Source: Mercurialis annua
Lineage: Eukaryota; Streptophyta; Magnoliopsida; Malpighiales; Euphorbiaceae
Direction: 5' to 3'
DNA length: 64,000 bases
Assembly (NCBI RefSeq): GCF_937616625.2
Contig: NC_065570.1
Span: 37,889,665-37,953,664, forward strand
Under the pieces are notes generated by a model, which was not told where the DNA came from, did no database searches, and worked only from the letters and a program-made list of their open reading frames with translations. A program made the position numbers and the translations under genes. Positions 35,501 through 48,231 of this stretch are shown in pieces (the first letter of the stretch is position 1; each line of letters begins with the position of its first letter).

Positions 35501-38500
35501 ACGCGTCTTTCCGATTACGTAAGCATGGTTATGTAATATTACGGAAATTGTGAGTGAAAAGTGACGCTAGATTAGTGTGTTGCCTCCGAAGTCTCCTTAA
35601 CGCGTCGTTCCGATTATCTAAGCATGGTTAGATTATTTTACGAAAAGTGTGCTTGAAAAGTGACGATACATTAGTATGTTGCGTCTCAAGTCTCTTAAAC
35701 GCGTTGTACCGATTACCTAAGGATGGTTAGGTTACTTTACGAAAAGTGTGCGTGAAAAGTAACAAACATTAGTATGTCGCGTCTCAAGTCTATTTATTGC
35801 GTCGTTCTGATTACCTAAACATGGTTAGGTTATATTACGTAAAGTGTGCATGGAAAGTGACGCTAGATTAGTCTGTCGCATCTCAATTCTCTTTAACGCC
35901 TTGTTTCGATTACCTAAGGATGGTTAGGTTACTTTACAGAAAGTGTACGTGAAATGTGAGGCTAGATTAATATGTCGCGTCTCAAGTCTATTTAACACAT
36001 CGTTCTGATTACCAAAGCATGGTTAGGTTATATTACGCGAAGTGTGCGTGAAAATTTACGCTAGATTAGTATATCGTGTCTCAATTCTCTTTTACGTGTG
36101 GTTAGGTTATATAATGCAAAGTGTGCGTGAACAGTTACGCTAGATTAGTATATCGCGTCTCAAGTCTCTTTATCGCCTCTTTTCGATTACCTAGGCATGG
36201 TTAGGTTATATTACGCAAAGTGTGCGTGAAAAGCGACCCTAGATTAGTATGTTGCGTCGCAAGTCTCCTTAACGCATCGTTCTGATTACCTAAGTATAGT
36301 TAGGTTATATTACGCAAAGTGCGCGTTAAAAGAGACGCTAGATTAGTATGTTGCATCTTAAGTCTCTTTAACGCGTTGTTTCAATTAACTAAGTATGATT
36401 AGGTTACTTTATGCAAAGTGTGCATGAAAAGTGACGCTAGATCAGTATGTCGCGTCTCAATTCTCTTTTGCGTGTGGTTCCGATTACCTAAGCAAGGTCA
36501 GGTTATTTTACCCAAAGTGTGCCTCAAAAGTGACGCTCTATTAGAATGTCGCTTCTCAAGTCACTTTTACTCGTCGTTCTGATTACCATGCTTATGCCGC
36601 ATCACAAGTCTCTTTAATGCGTCGTTCTGAGTACCTAAGCATAGTTAGGTTACATTAAGCAAAGTGTGCATGAAATTAGACGCTAGATTAGTATGTCTCG
36701 TCTTAGGTCTCTTTAACACGTTGTTACATTACGCAAAGTGAGCGTGAAATTAGACGCTAGATTATTATGTCGCGTCTTAAGTCTCTTTAACAGGTTGTTC
36801 CGATTACCTAAGCATGATTAGGTTATTTTACGCAAAGTGTGCGTGAAAAGTGACGCTAGATTAGTATGTCGCGTCTCAATTCTCTTTTGCGTGTGGTTCC
36901 GATTACCTAGGCATGGTCAGGTTATTTTACGCAAAGTATGTCGCGTCTCAAGTCACTTTAACTCGTCGTTTGGATTTTCATGCTTATGTCGCGTCACAAG
37001 TCTCTCTGACATCGTTTCGATTACCTATGCATGGTTAGGTCATATTACGCAAAGTGTGCGTGAAAAATGACAATAGATTAGTATGTCTCGTTTCGCGTCT
37101 ATTTAACCCGTCGTTCCGATTACCTAAGCATGGTTAGGTTATATTACGCAAAGTGTGCGTGAAACGTTACGCTGCTAGATAAGTATGTTGTGTCTCAATT
37201 CTCTTTAACGTTTTGTTCTGATTACCTAAGCATGGTTAGGTCATATTACGCAAAGTTTTCGTGAAAAGTAACAATGAATTAGTATGTCGCGTCACACGTC
37301 TATTTAACGCGCCGTTCCAATTACCTAAGCATGGTTAGGTTATATTACGCAAAGTGTGCGTGAAAAGTTAAGCTAAATAAGTATGTCGCGTCTTAATTCT
37401 CTTTAACGCGTTGTTCTGATTACCTAAGCATGGTTAGGTTATATTACGCAAACTGTGCGTGAAAAGTAACAATAAATCAGTATGTCGCGTCACACTTCTA
37501 TTTAGCGCGTCGTTCCGATTACCTAAGCATGGTTTGGTTATATTACGCAAAGTGCGCGTGAAAGGTTACGCTACTAGATAAGTATGTCGTGTCTCAATTC
37601 TCTTTAACGTGCTAGGTTAGAATGTCGCGTCTCAAGTCTCTTTAACGCAGCGTTCCGATTACCAAAGCATGGTTAGGTTATATTACGCAAAATGTGCGTG
37701 AAAAGTGATGCTACATTAGTATGTTGCGTCTCAAGTGTCTTTAACGCGTCGTTCCGATTACCGAAGCATGGTTAGGTTATATTACGCAAAGAGTGTGAAA
37801 AAAGTGACGCTAGATTAGTATTGCGCGTTTCAAGTCTCTTTAATGCGTCGTTTCGATTATCATGCTTATGTCGCGTCACAAGTGTCTCTAATGCGTCGTT
37901 TTTCTGATTAGCTAAGCATGGTTAGATAATAATACGCAAAGATTGCGTGAAAAGTGAAAATAAATTAGTATGTCGCATCTCAAGTCTCTTTAACGCGTCA
38001 TTCCGATTACCTAAGCATGGTTAGGTTATTTTACACAAGCTGTGCGTGAAAAGTGACGCTAGGTTTGTATGTCGCGTCTCAAGTCCCGTAAACGCGTGTT
38101 CTGATTATCTAAGCATGTTTAGGTTATACAACGCAAAGTATGCGTGAAAAGTGACACTAGATTAGTATGTCATGTCTCAAGTCTCTTTAACGCGTCGTTC
38201 CTAGTACCAAAGAATGGTTATGTTATATTATGCCAAGTGCGCGTTAAGTCGCTAGATTAGTATGTCGCGTCACAAGTCTCCTTAACGCGTTGTTACGATT
38301 ACTTAAGCATGGTTAAGTTATATTACGCAAAGTGTGCGTAAAAAGTGACGTTGGATTAGTATGGCGCGTCTCAAGTCTCTTTACAAGTCTCTCCAACACG
38401 TCGTTCCGATTACCAAAGCATGCTTAGGTTGCATTATGCAAAGTGTGCGTGAAAAGTTACAATAGATTAGTATGTCGCGTTGCAAGTGTCTTTAACGTGC

Positions 38501-41494
38501 CGTTCCATTACCTAAGCATGGTTAGGTTATTTTAGGCAAAGTGCGCGTGAAAAGTAACACTAGATTTGTATGTCGCATCTCAAGTCTCTTTAACGCGTCG
38601 TTCCCATTACCAAAGCATGGCTAGGTTATATTACGCAATGTGTGCGTGAAAACATTTGCTAGGTTAGTATGTCGCGTCTCAAGTCTCTTTAACGTATCGT
38701 TTTGAATACCATGCTTATGTCACTTTACAAGTCTCTCTAACACATCGTTCCGATTATCAAAGCATGGTTAGGTTATATTACGCAAAGTGTGCGTGAAAAG
38801 TGAAAATAGATGAGTATGTCACGTTTCAAGTCTCTTTAAGGCGTCGTTCCGGTTACCTAAGCATGATTATGTTATTTTACTGAAAGTGTGCGTGAAAAGT
38901 GACGCTAGATTAGTATGTCACGTCTCAATTCTCTTTAACGCGTGGTTCCGATTACCCAAGTACGGTTAGGTTATTTTATGCAAAGTGTGCGTGAAAAGTG
39001 ACGCTAGATTAGTATGTTGCGTCTCAAGTAACTTTAACTCTTCGTTCCAATTACTTAAGCATGGGTAGGTTATATTACGCAAAGTGTGCGTGAAAAGTGA
39101 CGCTAGATTAGTATGTCTTGTCTCAAGTCGATTTAGCGCGTCGTTCCGATTACCATGCTTATGTCGCGTTACAAGTCTCTCTAACGCGTCGTTTCGATTA
39201 CTTAAGCATTGTTAGGTTATTATTACGCAAAGTGTGCGTGAAAAGTGACGCTAGATTAGTATGCCGCGTCTCAGGTCTCTTTAACGCGTCGTTCCGATTA
39301 CCTAAGCATGGTTAGGTTATTTTACACAAAGTGTGCGTGAAAAGTGACACTAGATTAGTATGTCGCATCTCAAGTCGCTTTAACACGTAGTTTCGATTAC
39401 CATGGTTATCTTGTGTCACAAGTCACTTCAACGCATCGTTACGAATACCTAAGCATGGTAAGGTTATATTACGGAGAGTGTGCGTGAAAAGTGACGTGGG
39501 ATTATTATATCGTATTTCAAGTCTCTCTAACGTGCCGTTCCGATTTCCCAAGCATGGTTAGGTTATATTACGCAAAGTGTGCATGAAAAAGTGACGCTAG
39601 ATTAGTATTACGCGTCTCAAGTCTCTTTAACACGTCGTTCCGATTACGTAAGAATGGTTAGGTTATATTACGCAAAGTGTGCGTGAAAAGTTACGTTAGA
39701 TTAGTATGCCGCGTCTCAAGTCTCTTTAACGCGTCGTTCTGATTACCTAAGCATGGCTAGGTTATATTACACAAGGTGTGCGTAAAAAGTTACGCTAGAT
39801 TAGTATGTCGCGTCTAAAGTCTCTTTAGCGCGTCGTTTCGATTACCATCCTTATGACGCGTCACAAGTCTTTCTAACGCGTCTTTCCGATTACCTAAGCA
39901 TGGTTAGGTTATATATTATGCAAAATGTGCGTGAAAAGTAACAATAAATTAGTATGTCGAGTCTCACGTCTATTTAGCGCGTCGTTCCGAGTACCTAAGC
40001 ATGGTTAGTTATATTACGCAAAGTGTTCGCGGAAAGTGACACTGGATTAGTATATCGTGTCTCACTTCTCTTTAACGCGTTGTACCGATTACCTAAGGAT
40101 GGTTAGGTTACTTTACGGAAAGTGTGCGTGAAAAGTAACAATACATTAATATGTCGCGTCTCAATTCTATTTAACTCGTCGTTCCGATTACTTAAGAATG
40201 GTTAGGTTATATTACGCAAAGTGTGCGTTAAAAGTTATGCTAGATAAGCTAGATTAGTATTAGGTTATATTACGCAAAGTTTGCGTGAAAATAGACGCTA
40301 GATTAGTATGTCGCATCTCAAGTCTCTTTAACGCGTTGTTCCGATTACCTATGCATGATTAGGTTATTTTACTCAAAGTGTGCGTGAAAAGTGACGCTAG
40401 ATTAGTATGTCGCGTCTCAATTCTATCTAACGCGTGGTTCCGATTACCTAAGCATGGTTAGGTTATTTTACAAAAAAAGTGCGTGAAAAGTGATGGTAGA
40501 TTAGTATGTAGCATCTCAAGTCAGTTTAACTCGTCGTTCCAATTACCATGCTTATGTCGCGTCACAAGTCTGTGTAATGCGTCGTTTCGATTACCTAAGC
40601 ATGGTTAGGTTATATTACGCAAAGTGTGCGTGAAAAATGACAATAGTATATCGCGTATTATGTTTATTTAACGCGTCGTACCGATTACCTAAGAATGGTT
40701 AGGTTATATTACGCAAAGTGTGCATGAAAAGTGACGCTAGATTAGTATGTCGTGTCTCAAGTCATTTTAACACGTCGTTTCGATTACCTTGTTTATCTCG
40801 CGTCACAAATCTCTTTAACGCGTCGTTACGATTACCTAAGCATGGTTAGGTTATATTACTCAAAGTGTGCATGAAAAGTGACGCTAGATTAGTATTGCCT
40901 ACCTCAAGTCTCTCTAACGCTCGTTCCGATTTCCTAAGCATGGTTAGGTTATATTACACAAAGTGTGCGTCAAAAGTCACAATTAATTAGTATGTCGCGT
41001 TTCAAGTCGATTTAAAGCGGCGTTGCGATTACCTAACCATGGTTAGGTTATAGTACGCAAAGTTTGCTTGAAAAGTGACGCTAGATTAGTATATCGCGTC
41101 TCAATTCTATTTAACGCGTTGTTCCGATTAACTAAGCATGGTTAGGTTATATTACGCAAAGTGTGCATGAAAAGTGACGCTAGATTAGTATGTCGCGTCT
41201 CAAGTCACTTTGATGCGTCGTTTCGATTAGCATGCATATGTCGCGTCACAAGTCTCTCTAACGCGTCGTTTCGATTACCTAAGCATGGTTATGTTATTAT
41301 TACGCAAAGTCTGCGTGAAAAGTGACGCTAGATTATTATATGCCGCGTCTCAGGTCTCTTTAACGCGTCGTTCCGATTACTTAAGCATGGTTAGGTTATT
41401 TTATACAAAGTATGCGTGAAAAGTGACGCTAGATTTGTATGTCGCGTCTTATCTTGCGTCACAAGTCTCTTGAACGCGTCATTGTAATTACCTA
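32535..41494 (+). repeat. 99-bp satellite array, second large block
   Basis: About 9 kb of forward monomers and 48-bp short monomers between the solo LTR and element 2. The part from about 33655 to 38700 is a diverged copy of 50273-55735. The last bases, ACCTA (41490-41494), are the target duplication of element 2. No genes; short frames such as 36837-37070 are period artefacts. Confidence 0.97.
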
Positions 41495-41959
41495 TGTTGG
41501 TGCAGCGGGACGTGAGGGTCCGAATCGTATATTTCAATTTAAAATTGGAATTGCAACAATTCGGATCCAGAAATTGATCATATCAATAACAAATGGATCG
41601 TCGTATCATCTAGTAATTAAAGCACGCATCTAGAAACCGTAAGAGAATACCTATGTCGATTCTCCAACGATTCTTGTAGTCCCGATAGTACGGCGACCTC
41701 AAGCTCGTCCACACGAGTATGCGTCCGATTGAATCCTCGCCTTGAAGTAATCTGCAAGAGTTTCTCTTGCCGAGCAACCCTAAGCTCAAACTCTCGCCTC
41801 GATTACGTCTTTGCTGGGATGTATGAACAACTTTCTCCAAGCTTTTCTGTGATTGATGACTACTTGAACTCCTTCAAATATTCTCTCTTAAGTGTGGTGT
41901 GTCTAGAATCAGCAAAGGCAACCTCTATTTATAGGGTAGAGCTTTGCTTAAGAATTCAA

Positions 41960-42141
41960 CACCTCACATGCTAGGTGTCACACACCAAGCAAAGGTGTTG
42001 CCACCATTCGGCACCTCACATGCTAGTTGTCACACACCAAGCATAGGTGTTGCCACCATCTGACACATCACATGCTAGGTGTCACACATCAAGCATAGGT
42101 GTTGCCACCTTCTGACACGTCGGATGCTAGGTGTCACACAC
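41960..42141 (-). repeat. 52-bp tandem repeat in LTR of element 2, about 3.5 copies
   Basis: Units start at 41960, 42012, 42064 and 42116, each 52 bp, built on CACATGCTAGGTGTCACACA followed by CAAGCA(A/T)AGGTGTTGCCACC. Element 1 LTRs have this segment once, so it was amplified in the element 2 lineage. It lies just upstream of the TATA box in the sense direction. Confidence 0.88.
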
Positions 42142-42148
42142 AGAGACA

Positions 42149-42338
42149 TACATGACATCATCACGTGACATCATCATATGACATCATCGTAACATCATCA
42201 CATGACATCATCGTGACAACATCACATGACATCATCGTGACATCATCACATGAAATCATCGTGACATCATCACATGACATCATCGTGACATCATCACATG
42301 ACATCATCGTGACATCATCACATGACATCAACACATTA
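42149..42338 (-). repeat. 24-bp minisatellite of TGATGTCA sites in LTR of element 2
   Basis: Seven to eight copies of GACATCATCRTGACATCATC-type units with a period of 24 bp (12-bp half-units). On the sense strand each carries GATGATGTCA, close to bZIP/ATF-type TGACGTCA sites. It lies about 220-410 bp upstream of the TATA box, where an enhancer would be expected. The 64-codon frames on both strands are a consequence of the 24-bp period. Confidence 0.85.
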
Positions 42339-43528
42339 ACTTGGATAAAATACAATTAGGTGCCTACTAATTTATAACTCTTACAAATTAGTCCCTAATT
42401 TATACTTGTTTTTCATCTTAGATTAATTTCCGAGATATGCTAGTATCTATATGAAATCGATCTCTCGTAAACTCAATCGGTTTCACACCCTATTGTGTGT
42501 GACTAACTAGGTTCACATCTATATGGCAACGAGAGTCATAAGAAACGCCTTTCTTATATTAAATAATTAAATCCCATTAATTATTAATTCTCATAGATCG
42601 TGAGTGACGTCTAGCAACATATCACGACCCCCAAATAGATATGAATGTTTCGATGCATTCTTTATGAACCAATGTTCATAATTACCGTACACTCAAAATT
42701 CCATTCATCTAAGATTCTGATCTCGACTAGTGTCACGGTTAAGTCAAACACTGTTTGTCTTAATCATATGACCTCATCTCAGTTCTTATTCTTGATAAAT
42801 ATGACTTCCACTAGAAACAGCTTTCTAAGTAAGTCATATACACCCGCGCAAGTTTTATCATCCATCAAGAACAATTTGAGATAGCATAGAATCTTTTCTC
42901 CGTTCATCCGGAGTGATAAATCCTCTCTTGGTTAAACCCCTATCTCCATATACAACTAACTAGAGCCAACACATCCCGCGACCCTAGCTCGTGAAAGATC
43001 TAGGGATAAGGAGTATCAAACTCTAATCACCTATATACAAGATAGTGTCACCGCAAGTCAAAGGACATATGTACAATTATGAACTAGATGACATTAAATT
43101 GACTTTGATGAAATACCATGTATAAGTCATCTAGCGTCACTTGTTCGACCCACTCAACATCTTGAGTGTCCACATGTTTATCCTGATCTCCATCAAGTAG
43201 TATGAGACTCACTACTTCCTATAATTAGTAACTCCTATCAGGAGAATAAACAGAGGTGACAATCTTTCTGGGATAATACGATGCCCTTATTCGTAGGACC
43301 CCATCGATCATGAACTGTTATTTAGATCACATGTATAATAAAATGTGTAACTCATATTCTTAACACCTTATGAATAGATTCTACCACAATGTGATAAGGA
43401 CAATACGTAATAAATGAACACTTAGTTGATGAGACACTTAGTTCAATTAGAACATATATATCTTTGCCATTGGGATTAGTTCTACAAATATACATGATCA
43501 AATGGCCCTAGGGCACATACTACTAACA

Positions 43529-43540
43529 ATCTCCCACTTG
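43529..43540 (-). other. Polypurine tract of element 2
   Basis: The minus strand reads CAAGTGGGAGAT directly before the 3' LTR, the same as in element 1. This cis signal is kept although the neighbouring coding sequence is decayed. Confidence 0.85.
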
Positions 43541-44483
43541 CACTAGTACCATTGGCAACTATATCTAAGCCCCATCTTTACAAGATGTAAATCTTAATGA
43601 CTCTATGTCATGTAAACCTTAATGACTCTAAGTCATGGGCTTTGTCAGTGGGTCAGCCGTGTTATCGGCTGATGCTATCTTTTAGAGAAACAATTTTCTC
43701 TTTCCAACAATTTCTTTAGATAATATGATAATGCCTTTCCTTATGTTTGGATAAGTTGTGAGACCCAGTTTCCTTTGCTATGCCAGTAGCACCATTGTGG
43801 TCGCAGAAAAGAGGAACTGTCAACTTAATGGAAGAAACCATACTTAGTTCTATTAAGAACTATTTTATCCAAACACCTTCTATTACAACATCTCATGCCA
43901 TAATATACTCGGCTTCTATAATGGAACCTGGAGTTGATTCTCGCTTAGAACACTTCTAGCTTACTACTCCTTCATTATAGATAAATATGAATCTGGAGAT
44001 AGACTCTCTATCATCCATATCTGATTTATTAATCAGAATCTGTAAAACGGTCTACTTAAAAAACTTGTTCTCCATTAGTTAAGACCATATCTTTAGTTCT
44101 TCATAAGTACTTAAAGATATCCTTAACGACAATCCAATGTTCTCAACATGGATTTGATTGAAACTGATTAGTCCCACTAACCGCATAGACAAATTTCTAG
44201 CTTTGTAAGTGACAACACATACGTCAGACTACCAATTGCCGAAGCCTATGGTATCTTTGCTAGATTCTTTCTTTCTTCAGAAGTCTCAGAAGACATTCCT
44301 ATTCAAAGAAGAATTTCATGGCTAACTAGTATCAATCCTCTTACAACTTCCATATTGAACTACTTCAATATCTTTTCTAAGAAGAGCATGTAGGAGAAAC
44401 TACTTATTCTCTTAGATCTATATCCATAGATTCCAACACTGAGAATATAAGTTATTTCTCCGAGGACTTTGATGGAGTACGTA

Positions 44484-44971
44484 TTAGATAAACCAAAATT
44501 TTACAGAAGTTAACATTCCGATATTATTATGTATTAGTAATATGTTATCTAGATACAAGATCACAAAAGTGAGTCTGCTCCCACTAACCTTCTTGTAAAC
44601 ATTGGGTTTATCATCGTTTTTAATAAATTCGTAACTCCTTACGGCTTTATCAAGACGACGAATCTCGAAGCTTTGTTTCCATCCACTAGGGATCATTTTA
44701 GCTTACACGCCTCGGAACCTTCTTCAGATTCAAAATCCTCGGCTTGTTCCATATAGATATACTCCTTAATTTAACCATTAAGGAATGTGGTTCTTACATC
44801 CATATGTCCAACCACAAAATCTGAATGTGTAGCCTTGGTAAGAAAAATCTTGATGGACTTAAGCATGGCTACCGGCGATAAAGTGTATTCACAATACAAC
44901 TTCTTGCCTCTAACAAAACTCTTTTGCAACAAGCCTTGCTTTAAATGTCTCCACCTTTCCATTAGTACCAA
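44484..44971 (-). pseudogene. RT catalytic region remnant of element 2
   Basis: Two minus frames cover this stretch. 44771-44971 has SPVAMLKSIKIFL and HMDVRTTFLNG, matching SPVAMLKSIRILL and QMDVKTAFLNG of element 1. 44484-44696 has SYEFIKNDDKPNVYKKVSGS and YLDNILLI, matching SYEFIKNEDEPCVYKKVSGS and YVDDILLI. The frame is broken between the two. The catalytic YxDD has become YLDN, which should abolish polymerase activity. Confidence 0.9.
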
Positions 44972-45832
44972 TTTTACACTTGAAGATCCATTTAAACCTT
45001 ATTGGTATAATACCTTTGAATGGATCGACTAGCTCCTAAAATTTGGTTTCTTTATATGGAATCCATTTCAGATTTTATTCCTTCAAACCAATTTTGAAGA
45101 ATCTATATCACATATAGTTTCCTCATAAGTAGAGGGATCAACACTTGATCTTTTACTAACTCCGGCTTTTAGTGGGTTTGATCAATCTTCATTGATTCAT
45201 TATTTTGTTGGTAACTAGATGACTCCTCGTCTAATTCTATATTCCTTTCTTAGAGTCCCTCTTGAATAAACGCTTTATTAAGAAAGACTACCACCGTTAA
45301 ACAACGATTGTTTGTTCGGTTCGAATATAGAAACAATATCCTAAACTGTATTTAGGATATCCAACATAACCTTTCCATGATTGATTTTGATTCCAAATTT
45401 ATCGGATATCAGTTTCCTGATATGTTCCGAACACCCTCAAATCATAACATCCTTAAGACTTGATTCCATACCATATCTCATAAGGTATCTATGGTGCAAA
45501 TTTAGTTGGAATTTAATTTAGAATTTTATTTGCGGTAAGAAGTGCTTGACCCTATAACGAGATGGATAAGTCAGTATATAGCTCATTACTGATCGTATCA
45601 TTTCCCACAATGTACGATACGTCCTTCTTGACAGACGCACCATTCAACCATGGTGTTCCCAAAGAGTAAGTTGAAAAATAATACCACATTCCTTTTAGGA
45701 ACATACCAAATTCTGTACTCAAGTATTCTTCCCTTTTCGATCACATCGTAAAGTATTAATACCTTTTCCAATTTGGTTTTCTACTTCATTCTTGAAGTCA
45801 TTTGAACATTTCAAAATCTTCATGTTTGTTCT

Positions 45833-46039
45833 TCATAAGACAAACTTAACTATATCGTGATAAATCATCGATGTAGAAAATGAAGTATAGGTATCTACCT
45901 TAGTCCGTTTCTTTAAACGTACCATATACATCACTATGTATGATCTCTTAAACGGCTTTAGCTCTACCTCTTTGTCCCACAAAGAATAATCAGGCCATGT
46001 TGCCTTTAAGATACGACTCACAAATCGAAAGAGATGCAA
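45833..46039 (-). pseudogene. Integrase core remnant of element 2
   Basis: A 68-codon frame lying over the region of element 1 integrase between the zinc-binding end and the TDDLSRYGYV stretch. Fragments such as YIVMYMVRLKK are out-of-frame readings of the ancestral sequence. The same frame with one substitution occurs at 63783-63989 in element 3, so the frame-disrupting changes are shared. Confidence 0.8.
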
Positions 46040-46911
46040 AATCTTGATTGCTCAAGATTCCCATCCTATCTAACTTGTTATGTCTATCTTTTGCAATATG
46101 TCCTAATTACAAATGCCAAAGTTGTTTAGAAGTTTGATAACTTATGGTATTAATTTCCAAAACATCGTTTGCATTAAACATCTTTATTCAAGTCATAAAG
46201 AACATTTTGTACATATCCATACCCAACTCCGTATTATCAAACATAATACTACAAACATCCTTTGTAAATAGAAAATCAACTACCAAATATGTCATACAAA
46301 TTCGGATATGATATTTCTATTTATATTGGGTGAGTACAAAAAACTTGTTTAAGTACAACTTATGTTTATTTAAGAAAATTGAAGTTGATCCTATAGCTCT
46401 TGTCGCAACGCTTGCGTCATTCCCGAGATTTAAGATTACTTCATCCTTCTCCTTTCTTTCTCACTTTTATTAAATCCGTAAAAGATAAACAAATGTGAGA
46501 ATTAGCATCGGTATTCAATGCCCAAGCTTTTAAATGAGCAATTGACATTGGAATATGAGATGGACACATTCTTGATGGAATTGTCGTTCCTCTCGTCATT
46601 GCCCTTTAAGGATTCACAATACTTAATGTAATTTCCATTTCAATGTCTTTCGGTTTGACAAAATAAACACTTTCTTTTATTCACCGAACCGCCTTTTAAA
46701 TATTCCAAATATTTCTGGCTATGACTTATACTGTCCTACATCTTAACAAACGAAAACACTTTTCTTTGTTAACCAATGTGCATTTCTTTTTCGCAAAAGC
46801 CTTGGAGGCATCTAAATATCTTAATCAATCAAAAAATGGTTTTAAACCACTAGCCGATTACTATCGTGAATGTCACTTAAAAGGATTCTATTTAATCTTA
46901 TTATCCATTAG

Positions 46912-47994
46912 ATAGCAAAGATCTCTAATTAGTATTCGTGTTATTTTGTATATTTAACCATAATGATTTGGTCTCTATCAAAATGGCCTCCCACTATCTT
47001 TTTCGAATCCTACACTTCCAAAATAGGAAACGTAAATCTTTGTTGGAAAAGATTTCAAGCGGGTGATTGAATTCTTATACTCATTTATCTTTCCCTCAAG
47101 TACTTAATGCTATTCTTGGGATCAAAATGATATATAAGTGAACAACTACTTGTTCATCATATCTCATATGAGGTTCAATCATTTCCGGCTCCTAATGCTT
47201 TCACCCTCAAGTACTTAATGCTATTCTTGGGTTTCCACATTAGTTAAGTTTAACCCATTGAATCAACTAAGATGTATCGATTTGAATAATATACGACTCA
47301 GGTACGCCTAATTGCCTTTCTCGCCGTATATTATATCAACTACACCCGCAACATCGCATACTTAACAATAAACTCGATAACATCTCTTGACGATATCATC
47401 TCACCCCTATGTATCCATAGCCGACAAGATGATAACTCAAAGCGTGTTAGTTTATTGCTCCAATGGAGAGCCATTGATAAATCAATTTAATGATTAATCA
47501 ATATAAACTTAATCCTTTTACTTTTAGGAAGATTTCTTAGGGTTTTAAGTTATTCCGGTCTCACCAAGCCCACACAACATTTTTGCATGCATCTCATACA
47601 TATTAAAGCTAAAATGAATCATGCAATTACACATGTATGATCATGGACTTCCTAGGTCTCATTCTTTAGCCACAAAAGAATGAGCAAACTATTATTTGTT
47701 CTGCATGTTTTGTTGACGACAACATAATGCCCAAGCGAGTCACGTATTGTGTTAAATAATCACATTAGAAAAATTCCCAGGATAGATTGGAGGGTCACGA
47801 GCGGACCACTTAAGTACCAATCTCCTAGACAGAATTTAATCAAATGTAATTAATGTCACAATACTGTTTGCTCATTTTTGCAAACAAGACCTAAGCCCTC
47901 GGAATTATAAATTACATGCCAATTAATAATTCCTAAGTCCATGATTATTAATACATGCATTCAATCGTAAAGCTTTAATACTTTGCTGATACGG
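46912..47994 (-). other. Leader of element 2, conserved part
   Basis: From GATAGCAAAGATCTCTAATTAG onward this is nearly the same as the element 1 leader, including the repeated CCCTCAAGTACTTAATGCTA (about 47093 and 47202). It lacks about 370 bp of element 1 (the T-rich hairpin tract) at about 47695. Conservation here is much higher than in the gag-pol remnant, as expected if only cis functions are kept or if the leader was acquired by recombination. Confidence 0.8.
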
Positions 47995-48008
47995 TGGCTC
48001 CGATACCA
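47995..48008 (-). other. Second, internal primer binding site copy in element 2
   Basis: The minus strand reads TGGTATCGGAGCCA, the same as the element 1 primer site, preceded in the sense direction by GCCAACAG as at a true LTR end. It lies about 225 bp inside the leader, so it is an extra copy, a scar of recombination between two elements. Confidence 0.8.
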
Positions 48009-48219
48009 CTGTTGGCTCCCAGCCAATAGTGAGGTTGTGGACCAATATGGACTCGATCCTATCTCATAGGGTGACATCCATATGTACCTATCAAAGCACG
48101 TATCTCATACGCTCTAGGGTGGAGAGCCTCACTTCGTCACACGATCATGAGTGAGAGTTCCCTAGAATCGGATAATCGACACATCTCCATGTGTTGCATC
48201 TCCATGCACATTATCCTTT

Positions 48220-48231
48220 GCTCTAATACCA
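48220..48231 (-). other. Functional-position primer binding site of element 2
   Basis: The minus strand reads TGGTATTAGAGC one base after the 5' LTR end. It matches initiator tRNA-Met complement TGGTATCAGAGC with one C-to-T change and differs from the site in element 1. The 48010-48219 stretch between the two sites has no match in element 1. Confidence 0.82.

Larger units (their letters stand above)
41495..43528 (-). repeat. 3' LTR of element 2
   Basis: 2034 bp, adjacent to the polypurine tract at 43529. Compared with its partner it lacks TTACTAA-type bases near 43234 and one base near 41642. TATA box CTATAAATAG is at 41925-41934 (minus strand). Plus and minus frames of 60-81 codons here recur at 48147-49623 only because the LTR is duplicated. 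Confidence 0.94.
43541..46911 (-). pseudogene. Decayed gag-pol of element 2
   Basis: The region follows element 1 gag-pol in order but carries many substitutions, stops and frameshifts. Recognisable parts in sense order: gag start remnant (about 46830-46911), zinc-knuckle/protease stretch (46440-46720), integrase (45833-46440), RT (44484-45000) and RNase H (43760-44480). Most of the gag capsid core is missing: the ~0.6 kb of element 1 at about 25350-25960 is represented by little more than 100 bp near 46700-46830. In RT the second Asp of YVDD is Asn (codon at 44544-44546) and the tyrosine-adjacent Val is Leu, giving YLDN. No functional protein can be expected. Confidence 0.92.

Noticed and set aside
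41439..41974. Frames of 64-81 codons in LTRs of element 2, duplicated identically at 48147-48713 and 49384-49623
   Set aside because: They are repeated only because LTRs are repeated. They overlap the promoter and primer-side sequences and have no match to gag-pol.
42161..42359. Regular short repeats at 42149-42338 and 48888-49077 that look CRISPR-like and encode a repetitive 64-residue peptide on both strands
   Set aside because: There are no unique spacers, the period is 24 bp throughout, and it lies inside a plant LTR. It is a minisatellite; the frames follow from the period being eight codons.
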